A DNA stretch of 64,000 bases from Lepidostoma basale (lineage: Eukaryota; Arthropoda; Insecta; Trichoptera; Lepidostomatidae), in contig JAHDVF020001313.1 in assembly GCA_022606425.2 (NCBI GenBank), positions 496,001-560,000 on the forward strand. Direction: 5' to 3'. The notes under the pieces were generated by a model that made no database searches, was not told where the DNA came from, and saw nothing but the letters and a program-made list of their open reading frames with translations. Positions 12,301 through 24,300 of this stretch are shown here, piece by piece. The position numbers and the translations under genes were made by a program. Each line of letters starts with the position of its first letter. Within the stretch, counting starts at the first letter, position 1.

Positions 12301-15300
12301 TATGGCGTTGATGCAAGGGCACACACACACACTAAGGACCAAAGTAGTTTTGAGGACTTCCGAGATGAAGACACTGATAATAATAACAGGCAATTTACTG
12401 AGAGATCACGTGAGGAACACCAGAATAAGAGGTATGTGAGACTGAGGATATTATAAGATGGATAAGAGAGCGAAGGAGGCACTGGTACGGTCTTGTCCAA
12501 AGAATGAACACCTCCAGACTCCCCTATTTTGCACTACATAATCAGCCACACAAAGACCTCATAAAATATAGTATGACAGCTCTGGGTATCTAACTCACAG
12601 GAGGAGCAACCCTCAGGAGAACAGATCAAATTGATCTGTAGCAAGGAATAAGAAGAAGTTTGGTTATGTATCCGTATCTTAAATGGTGTGCACTCGGAGA
12701 CCCGGGCTTGCAGTGATGTTTACTCCATTAAATGTATAAAATATATACATGGATGTGTACACCAGCAAGTTCATCACACTCCGTAATCACCCTTCAGGGG
12801 GTTATCATAAAAGACCTGTGCTTTTCGCCACCGCGAAATATGAAATTTTAATTAACGTTTTCTTTTCAGAGGATTAAAATAAACTTTTTTATAATTCTGT
12901 CGTGGAATGACACGAAAAAATATAATTTTTCTTCAATCTGTTGTAGACAACACGATTCTCCATTGTTTGATCTCTATTCCTTATAAAATTATTAATATAC
13001 AATTCATTAACAATTTCAACGAATATAGTGCTTCTCAGGTGAACAGGCTCGCTATGGAGTGGTGAGGGTTAAGAAATTGTAATTTTATTACATATTACCT
13101 TCAAATCAATGAAATGTTAAAAATCTTATCGTTACCCTAACTGAAATTGATATGAAATGTGAGGGTCTTCTTCTTGTCAGCTGTATGTCGTCAACTGCTG
13201 AACGTAGGCTTCTCCAAAAGCACGCCACTGCCCCCTATCCATCGCCACTCTCATCCATCCATGACTAGCGATCGTTATAATATCGTCGGTCCGGCGGGCA
13301 AAATATGAACTATATGGAATTCTGTGCGCGGTTTCCAATTTATAACCAGTCTACCCCATTGGCTGTCGGTTCTCCGACAAATATGACCAACCCGTCTATC
13401 AACAATGCCATCTCAGTCATCATGGTTTGCTGTTGAATAAATTTTGTGGATTAAGTAGAATTCGACGTATCGTAGTATCTGTTATAATTCAACCCACATT
13501 TCCCATTACTTCCATTAAATTTATTGAAAAAGAAAAAAGTTTAAATTAATTACAAGTCTTTTGGCAACCAAAACGAGGACGCGCAAACAATGGAAACCTA
13601 GGCGCGTAAAGGCAATGGCGACGCGACGGTTAAAAGATAAACATATTTACATTCAAAATCGATCGAATGCCGGACCTACGTCCATTATCCACTACGAGAC
13701 GTATGACCAGTCCCTGCAAATATACAGAAATCGATTAATTTGTCTCACTTGGTTCGACTTTGGTCTTCTGACACTTAGAGGTGTTCTTTTTTTTTTTTTT
13801 TTTTTTACTACATTCACTTTTTAAATATTTAGAAACTAACTAACTATCTAACCATCACGCCGTCTCCCCGAAGGGGTAGGCATAAATAATGGACTGCCAC
13901 ACTTTTCTTTCCTAACATATTTCTCTCGGTTCCTCAACATTCGTAAATCGTGTCATGCATGCGCGTCGATTTCTTTGACTCCTCACATGGCAGACATTCA
14001 ATATTTGATTTATTTGATCGTGCCACGTTTGATATTATTTAGTATTGTTTATAATTACTATAACTGACATAGGAAGGAAAAATGATATATAAATAAGGAA
14101 CAAAAATCTTGTACAGTGATTTTTTTTTTTTGCTATGATTTTATATGTAATCATATTTTATTCTCATGTCGCAAACAATTTTTAAAAATGTGTTCTGAAA
14201 GCTGATGTAAATTGAAAAGGTCCATCGATGTTTTTTTATTTAAAATAAAATAAACAAGTAAATCTGTACATATCTAAGTTGTTTTTATGAATTAAGACAC
14301 TTTTTACCAATTTTGGGTTAATAACATGTTTTGAAGTCATTTTTATCATCGGGAGAACGATATAAACCCTAGCTAACCATAACGCCGTCTCTCCGAAGGG
14401 ATAGGCAGAAACAATGGATTTCCACACTTTTCTTTCTTGACATACTTCTCTCGATTCCACAACGTCATACACGAACCTCAATTTCTCCGACTCATCACGT
14501 GGCCGACATTAAGATGGTTCGGACACACGGAAAGAATGAATGGTTTAAAAGTATATTTCAACGATGTAAATGGAACTAGAAATAGAGAAAGACCGAGGAA
14601 AAAATGGCACGATCAAATGAGTCAAATATTAATATAAACTCAATAAAGTTTATATCGTTCTCCAGTTGGTTCGGAATAGTGATTCTCGAGACGGGCGATA
14701 TTCCCCGGGGTCGTTGGAGGGCTACAAGGATGTGACCCTAAGGTTGATAAATCGAAATCAACACGCCTGACTAATCCTAATATACAAGATTATTATCTGT
14801 ATTATGCAAGAATCAAAGGAAGCCTTATCAAGAAATTGTTAACAGACTGTTGATTGCGAGTAAACATAATAAGAGTATATACAGTTTATAAGTTAACTCT
14901 TCGCGTATTTTCTCGTATAAAAGAATGATACAAATCATCGAAGACGTGATTTTAAATTCGTACCTCTTAAGCAGAGGTTCCCAAACTTTTTTGTCCCGGA
15001 GACCCATTGCCGATTTCTTCTGTTTTGTGTAGACCCCCTGCTTTCATAAAATGGATTTTTTTACAAATTCATCTTTAACAATAAAATTAGTTTTTGAAGC
15101 TGACACAGATCTAAATCAGGCCAAAAAAATCATTAAATAATAGCCGGAATTCTTTGGCGACCTTTTTTTATAGCTCTTTTGGGAAAATCGAATGTTCGAT
15201 CTTTGCCGAATGAGCTAAAAAAAAGTCGCTAAACGTTTCAACCGGCAGATTTTTCCCAATGAGCTAAAAGAAAAAAAATTGTCGCCAGGTTTTCATTTCT

Positions 15301-18300
15301 CTGACCCCCCAATTTTTTTTTTCGCTGACATGGACCCCTTGCAAGTTGTAGACCCCTTGGGTTCTATAGATACCACTTTGGGAATCACTGCTCTGAATAA
15401 TTGTGTGACACAAAATATCACGAAACATTTATTTAATTATCTTACAAACATACAATAGTTTTATTGTATTCCCATGAGTAGATAACTAATTATGGGACAA
15501 AAACGAAATCGGATATATGGTACAATCGTTATAGAAAATTCATAAAATAGTACAAACATAGACTTGTAACTAAAACATCTCATAAAATTTCAATATTTGG
15601 TCATCTTATCATCAATATGTATAAAAAAACGATTTTTGAGAGATTTGAAAAAAATATTATCAAAGTGAATTCCATTAAATTTATTTTAATCGCCATATCA
15701 TAAAAAATATGTATGTTCATATTTTACACGATTGCAGAAGGTTATATATGTTCAGAAAGTTTATTCCAGTAATGTCACTGCTATTTCTAATAGCATTAAG
15801 GGGTTAGGGGCATTCAGAGATATGAAAATACAAGTATTAAAAAAAATGACAGTAATTTATTTTATTCTAAAATTTAAAGTTTAAATGTAAAAGTGGATTG
15901 GAATTACACAGAGGACCTAATTTAAAAAAATCAGGACAAAATTCGGAGTTTGACCCCTAAGTCCATGTTTTTGCCAAATGGGACCAGTGTCCGCCGGTAC
16001 TTATTTTTTCGCGTTCGAGCGTTCCTTTACAAAAGAAAGGAGTGATTTTTAGCATAATTGTGATCATTTATGTATCTAACAAAAAATCCGAAACCACTCG
16101 TAACAATTAATTAAGATGTATAATGTCTGCTGCTTTTAAACGGGCAGAGATATGAAGTAGATGTCGTAACAATTAATGAAGAAGATTATGCCCTCTATAA
16201 TCCTTACTAAGTTTGGTTTTGACGTATCCACCTGATTCCGAAATAATTGAAAAAATCAGTTTTGCTTCATACAAAAAAAACAACAATAATTTTTTTCTTG
16301 GAAATTAGCAGTTATATCAAAAAAGTTAAAAGACAAAAGTGAAACCTAATTTAAAAAAATCGGGGCAAAATTCGGAGTTCGACCCCTAAGTCCACATAAC
16401 ATACTTTATTTATCTCACAATTATCCTGTATTCAAAAATTCTAATAGATTATGGAAATAATCAAAATCTAAGCATTTAAATATGTATACATTTTTAACTT
16501 ATCGTGCTTTTATTAACTTTGAAAAATTTTCAGAACGATTGCTTTAAATACATTCATTAAAGTCATTCATGAAATTGCATTCAACAAACATCTGTTTATT
16601 ATAAAGTAACATGGAATTCCGGAATGTTGGTATGTAATTGACCATAAGTGTGTCGAGCTAGCCAGTAGCGGGACTCCCATAGAAGCCCAGAATCCCGGCT
16701 TCCGTAAGAAATTTTGAATCAAAACCCCCAAATCTAAGTTATCATGCCCCCGCATAAACCATAAACCCACCAAATCACCTTCCAACAATGTTCCCATCTG
16801 ACGTAAAAGGAATAGCCCCAAGAGCTTAACCTCTGTAAGTCAGAAGAGGTTTTGATTCAATATTCTTTACGCAAGCCGGGCTTCTGGGCTTCTCTGGGAG
16901 TACCGCCACTGGAGCTAGCGTCATTCGCATTATATAGTTTAATCGTAGAACATTGGACTTAGATCTTCTGGCATACCGAGGTACAGGAAAATAGGATAGT
17001 GTCAGGAATCAGAAATGATTGGAGAGAATTTTCATATTCAAGTTTCTTATTCCTCTTCTGGTCTTGGGTTAATTATTTTCCAAGACAATCTGTTCGCAAG
17101 GCCCTTTCTTTGAAATTTTAGTCATTATGTTATTTCGGTTTCTATTCCATAAAGGTATCGCTGATCTGGTGATTGAATTATATTGTTCGTCTGGAGATTT
17201 GCATATAGGTGAGATATCGAAACACAAGTTCATTTTATCTTTTTCTCAAGAATAATATTTTTTTTTTTTTCAAACCTCTTTTAAAACGATGGGCTCCAGT
17301 TTTAGATGAACATATCCCTTTTTGCGCTTATCGTAAACTGGAGTTATCTGGTGGCGTATCCTCTGATGTATCTTCTTTATGATGCTTTAGAACCAAACAG
17401 AATTTTTGAGTGTTCATGTTATTTGCTTTAAGTGTAGATGTATTATATAAGACTTGTATTCTTCAGATAAGGAATTTATATTTGGCCACTACTTGATAGT
17501 AAATCGAGTATTTAATAAGTAAGATACTCATTAAATACGCCCTATTTTAATGAATGCCAAATACGTTGAGTAAAATTTATAAGTTCAATATTTAGTATAA
17601 ATTTAACCATTGAACCCAGTCCTTTGAAAAATATATTGTACATAAAGGAGTTGTTAGGCATTGAATTAATTATCCTCTACGTTTCCGTTAAAGGGTAGTC
17701 TTTAGTTATACAACTTACAGGGTAGTTTTTAGTACAATCACAACATTACAATCATTCTGGCATTATTTACAGACTTCCACATTCATGCAGCTTGTCATAA
17801 CTAGGGCTCGGACATTAAACGTTTTTTTTTCTGGGGTTAGCTTTCAAAAAGACACATTTTCTTTTGTGTTTTGAGCTTTATAGACCGCCTTTAGCCCTAG
17901 TTATCAGAGAATAAAAAAACATAACATATTTCAGGGTTTTGCGAATATTTAAAAATATTTCAGAGTTTTCGCGATTAGACAATTTAGAATAATACTTTAC
18001 TTTACCCACATTGTATGTAGTCTCCCTTTCGAACTTAAATGATGAACTTGGATCTTCTGGCTTACAGAGGTTCAGCTCTAATGGCTATTCCTCTTACGTC
18101 TGTAGGAAACATTGTTGGAATGTGATTTGGTAGTTGTTTTATGATGGGGCTAAATGTATGGCCCGCAGTGTCCCTCCGAAGAATGGGATATTTGCATGTA
18201 AATCTTTTTTTTTTAAAGTTTAATAGTATTTTTTTTTTATTCACAAAATTCATGTTTTCATACATAATTTTATGTTTATAAATATCAATTTTTTTTAACT

Positions 18301-21300
18301 GTTCTGATTGGTTAGCGGTGTATGACTTCACAATACACGTCATTTAATATCAAAACAAAAACGTTGCAACGTGGTCACACAACTCGTTTAAATTTCATAT
18401 ATATTACAGTGAATATTCCTGTTTTCTGTTTTTATTTATAATCTATACATACTCAATATGACTGATGCTGATTTTTTTACAAAGACAGTCTAATAATTTA
18501 TCTAAATCAATGTTGTTAAGATGGGTTTATTTCATAAGTAAAACGCAAACTTATTTAATGCTGAATATCGTGGTGTAAATAAATATAAAGCTTAGAACAA
18601 TATATTAATTTTATTCAATTATTTGTTAAAGTTCAGTATGGCTTCCTTCTTTGGCCAGTATTCATCTTCATTCATTTAAATTTAAAAGAAAACGAAAAAT
18701 CGTAACCTATAATTTTACGTATTCGCGCGCGTATTGGCGCCTGTTGACAGATAATGCATTTTGACATTTCGCGTTCAAACAAAAACTGTTATTATTTCTA
18801 AAGAAAACTATTCTGATGTGTATAAATTGCAGTTTATATATATTTTTTAATAAATTGAAAATTATAGTTCACCCTGATTTTGCCAAAGAACCATTTGCCA
18901 TTTAACCAAATTACTTCTAAGGAGCCATTGTGAGTGTTTTGATTATGAACAATCTTTAAAATTCAATAAAGTGCCTAAATAAAAACTACAATTGGCTGAC
19001 CGACGCGACGGGAGTGTCATGAGTGAAGTCACACCCAAGAACGGTTGAAAATACCGTATTGGCTGGCCCCAACTGATATTTTCAAAATTTAATTTGTTAT
19101 TGTTAATTTATTACGTAAAATATAAATGTTTTTTAAAAGAGGTCTTATTTTAAATACGATTTTTGCCAGTTCCATGCTTCACTTCCATACATAAGGGTCG
19201 GTACAAGAATACTATTGTGCACTGCCATTTTTGCTTTTTTGGATAGGTTTTTGTTTGCGATGACAACTTTAAGTGCACCATTCACTTTGTTGCCTGCCCC
19301 AACCCTTCTTTCAATATCCCTCTCCACTCGCCCATCTTTTGTAAACATACTACCCAAATACACGAACTCATCTACGAGTACTTGCTCTAAATTTTCATTA
19401 TTCACGCTAATATTGCAGAGTGTCATGATTTCTTCTTTTTCAAAAATCATTACCTTGGACTAATTCACATTCATAATCAGATCATTTCGCATGCATACCT
19501 CATACATACAATTCACCAGGACTTGTAGTTCATGCTCGTTGTCTGCAAGTATGACAGCGCCATCCGCATACAAGAGACGGCTTACTGACACTTCGCCCAT
19601 TTTGGCACCTGCATCCAACGCTTTCAGTTCTTTCATAATAATAATTATACAATACAATAAATAGTTTGTCGCACATAAGACCTTGTTTTTTTTTCTCTTG
19701 TAACTAGTAAATATGTGGTTAGAGAATATAAAATAATATTTGGGACATACAAAAATATTTTTTTAGCGAATATATATCCGAGCCCTAGTTATAACACACC
19801 ACGCAAGCCAATTTGTTTAAGGTTAGCGATATTTGGTTAATTTAGTTAAATCTATTCCCCGTCGTTTGCTGTTTTGTGCGCACCATTTATATGCAACCAG
19901 AATCGATCTTTGTTCGTTTCATTTGTCCTTATCTCGTTGAAATAATAATGGATATATTTTTATTTATTCTGATTTAAATTGTTTCTCGTTATAGACACCT
20001 AGAATCTACATACGTTTGTTTGGGATATATATATTTCCATTGATATTTTCTGTCACAACGATAACAATTGTTTTTAAGTATTAGAGGTTTCGGAAAGTTC
20101 TGTCTGTTTTACAACAGAGAACCGCCGGCTACTTCAAGCCTTCAAATCGGGCGGCCATTTTTTTTAGTAGCCTGAGCATCTGTCAATTATGTTCAATTCG
20201 CACATGTTTGTCATTCTCACAACAACAAATTCTCCATAAAATGTCGGTTTTCTCGGTAAATAAGAAGTATCTGTTTTAATTGGAAGAAGAGTGCATCTGA
20301 GGCACAAAAATGCTTGCGGTAACTTTTCTGTTATAACGATTTTAACTCTGTACATGCAATGAAAGTTTAATGAAATGGTAGCAATGAGGTCTATGGACTA
20401 TCAAATCTCGATATAAATTAATGCAATCTTCTTCTCCGGTCTCAATCTAAAGATTGGTCTGCAACAAGGCGACGCCTCTCCTCTTTCACTCCGCTCGGTC
20501 CTCCGCAACTCATTTCAACTTCGCATAAGAGGTGCAGCCCATATCTCGGCAAATCTGGTCAAGGTACTCCTGGCGAGGTCATCCTCTGCCAATAGATCCC
20601 TCGATCATTCCCTTCAATACATCATGCAGAAAACATTCCTGTCGCAACACATATGACCAATCCATCTCGCGCGCCTCTCCTCTATGATGTTCAAAATGTG
20701 CCTATTCTCTTCAACTCTGCTGAGAACCTCCTCATTTGTAACGTGATCCCTACATGAGACATAGGCAATTCGTCGGTAGGTCCACATTTCAAACGCCTCC
20801 AGCCTTTTGCGCTCTCTTACGCCCAGGCACCAAGTCTCGCAGCCGTATTGTAAAACACTCCACACCAATGTTTTTAGTAGTTGTTTTCGGAGGTTTAGGT
20901 CTATGTTATTGGACTCAAATATTTTAGCTTTCTTGTTGAAGGCAAGGTTTAGCCTGGTGGATACGACTATCGACGTCTTTCTTTGATCGACCAATGTAAA
21001 TCTCCTCCTATGTCCTCTAATGTGCAAAGGCAAATAGCCGCAAGTTAAAAATAGTAGTTTTGAGATAAACGGGTTTATAGTTTTATTTAGTTTTTTGCTA
21101 TATTTTATCATTTAAAATAAGTTTTCTTATGCAAACTAAGTTTTAAAAGTAAGAATACAGTTCTTAAAAATGATTAAGACGTGCTTTTGCCATAAAAGTA
21201 TAGTAAGTTTCATATTATTAAAGAAAATGTGCTTTGCCGCCACATATTAGCTAGACCGTCGCACAAATAATTTGGTAATGGGCCGCAATTTAAGTTGCTG

Positions 21301-24300
21301 TCATTTGCCAGGATACATATTGTGTCGCAGCAAAAGGCCGCAAGTTTTGGCTGTGCCGTGGTAAAAAGCAGCAACTTAAAATGATGCTTTTTGCCAAAAC
21401 ATGTATCAAATTAATACAATTTTGCGGCTATTGGGATAGTGAGAGATAGAGAAAAATCTGTGATTGTATATGATAGAGGCCAGTTTTAAGAATGCTTTGA
21501 GCCGTGTTACGCCAAACAGCCGCAACTTAAGTTACGGCTTGTTGCCTTTACACATTAGTCCTGTAATCTCATGTCTGCTTTGTTAACCGTCGCGTTGCCA
21601 TGTGGTCAATTGAGTTTCCACTGCCAATTTAAAGTTGATTTTCTTAAAACCTATGGACCCTAATATTATAAAAAAAATTAGAATCCTCCATTGAAGTGTT
21701 CTCAATATTTCGTAATAAAAAAAAAAGCAAAAAATTACTTCCTTCATCCCAAAAAAAAAAAAAATGTAAGACTGCCCTCACCTTCATTCGTGTTAAGGTA
21801 GAATTTGTTTTGCTAATATTTACAACTTTATCAAAAGTGACAAATACTTACTCGCTGTTTTGAACGTATTATAAATTATATGTTTGGCCTTTTCTCATAG
21901 GTACGTAATAATACCGACTGTGGACGGAAACGCAGCACGCAACTTAATAATATCAGAACTGTGAAAATATTAACACTTTACCAAAAGGGACATTTAATAC
22001 GTACTCGTTGTCTTGAAACTACTATACATTTTGCCTAGGTGCCTTTATCATACGTAAAATTATAGCGCCACGGCCGCGGCGCGGCGCGGCGGGGCGAGAC
22101 AAGTTCATACTTGGTGTCAGTTGCTCATATGCTGTGTCGCATTCTATATCAGAAATCGCATGGTTCCAGAAAAAAATTAATAATGATATGTTTTTCAAAT
22201 AATCCATGTACGAGTATGTTATAGATATCGATCTATTCCTAATGAAATTCCCTACAAGATGACATAAATTAAATTTTGATTCATCTAGTCATATGCTTGA
22301 TATTTAGATAAAGTTAGCGGTAAACTGAATTGACCACATGGGAGCGAGCGTTTTGTTTTGAACACCGTTTTGGTACGTTAAGGGTTAATTGATCGTGCCT
22401 TAAAAGTAAGTGGGATCTAAAGTAAGTTGTTTTTTTTACAGCGCGAGTACTGCGTGAGCGGGCCGCTGGAGGGCGAGGAGGAGTGCATCGACGACGCACC
22501 GCAAGTGGTGGTGCTGGCTCCCGGGGACCTTAACGCCCGCGAAGTGGAGGCCGAGCAGGCCAGAATAAGAGAAGGTAACACGCTCTTCCATACTATTACT
22601 AATATGCTGTGAAAAGTTATCCATCGGCCATTACACTGTCAAATTCTCAATGTTGAAGCACTAGCGGAAGATAGGAATAGGATCTCCCGAATAATTAGCT
22701 GTGAGTAAAAACTAACTAACTAACCATCACGCCGTCTCCCCGAAGGGGTAGGCAGAAAGAATGGACTGCCACACTTTTCTTTCCTGACATATTTCTCTCG
22801 CTTCCTCAACATTCATACATCGTGTCATGCACGCGCGTCGATTTCTCTGACTCCTCACATGGCCGACATGCAATATTTGATTTATTTGATCGTGCCACGT
22901 TTTCCTCGGTCTTCCTCTATTTCTGGTTCCATTTACATCATTAACATATATTTTTTTTACCATTCTTTCTTCATTCATTCTTTCCATATGTCCAAACCAT
23001 CTTAATGATCCTTTCATTATTTTTTTCATGACACCATCATTTGCACCGCATTCACTTCTTATATTTTCATTCGACACTCTATTATACACAGAGTATCCAC
23101 ACATTCGTCTAAGAGATCTCATTTCTACTGCATTTATTCTACTTTCATTTATTCTACTTTCTTTTTTAGCTGTGAGTAATTTGTCGTATTTCGGATGATA
23201 CTTTGTTGCATAGGTTTTTATTCGCTTATTAATATTAACCCTTAACGGGCGTAAGTCACCTCTGACGTGACAACATAACTTTGTCGTTGCGGTCGTATGG
23301 CACATATGAGGTGACAAGATGAATTATGTTGAATCTTATCTGTGGAATTAGCGCATAATTACTTTGACCAATGGAGCAATACAGTGCGTTTTTTTAAATT
23401 AATTTGGTCGATATGCCGCAAATATAAGTAAGAAATCGTTAATAATAGTCAATTTGCTTAAGAGTAATATCCATACCTCGTAAGATTTTACTACATATAA
23501 AAAAAAGTTTGCATTAAGCATCCAAATGTGTAATTCGGAATATATTGTATTTTAATCGAAATGCCCTTGCTGGATTATTACACAAGTCTTCACACAAATA
23601 TGTTTTTTTTTCTAAAGTGAAACTTCTATAGGCACGGTAGGGCAAATTAGCCCGAACCTTACGAAAGGTATCTTCTTCTTCTTTCGGTGCCGTGTCAGGT
23701 CCCCCCAACGTTGGCGATCACTACAGCAAAGGCATATCTATCCTGCGCCACTTGGAACAGGTTCTGAACTTTTGTTATTCCTGTCCACTCTTTGATCTTC
23801 TGCAGCCAGGACAGCTGCCTTCTAGCAACTCCCCGGCGTCCCTCCACTTTACCCATTATTAATATCAGTCGAAGGAGGTGGTATTTTTCTCCCATTAGCA
23901 CATGACCCAAAAATGAGACCTTTCTAATTTTCACACTTGACAACATCTCTCTATTGGCTCTGGCTCTCTGCAGTACGTCTGCATTACTGACCGTATCGGT
24001 CCACGGTATACGGAGCATTCTGCGATATATCCACATCTCGAACGCTTCCAACCGGTTCATTGCATTCACTTACAGAGTCTAAGTTTCGCAGCCTAACAGT
24101 AGAACAGACCATATATAACATTTAATCATTCTTTGTCGGAGTTTTTAGAAGAATATCGTTGGAAAATAATGTTCTCATTTTATTAAATGCAGCTCGTGCA
24201 ACTTCCATTCTGCATTTTATTTCAATGTCCGGGTCAAGCGCTTTAGTGATAATGCTGCCAAGGTATTTAAATTGGTCGACCATTTCAACATTCGCACCAT

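Larger units (their letters stand above)
17797..19792. repeat. Possible TIR element(s): three ends sharing ATAACTAGGGCT
   Basis: ATAACTAGGGCTCGGAC starts at 17797. The complement AGCCCTAGTTAT occurs at 17893-17904 and again at 19781-19792, where the longer match GTCCGAGCC-like (ATCCGAGCCCTAGTTATAAC) is better. Either a 108-bp MITE, or a 2-kb element carrying R7 and a LINE-A fragment as insertions, would fit. Confidence 0.45.

Noticed and set aside
20075..20360. Possible mariner end (TTTCGGAAAGTTCTGTC) with a 63-codon minus frame
   Set aside because: The string resembles some mariner tips, but no second end or transposase block could be found nearby.
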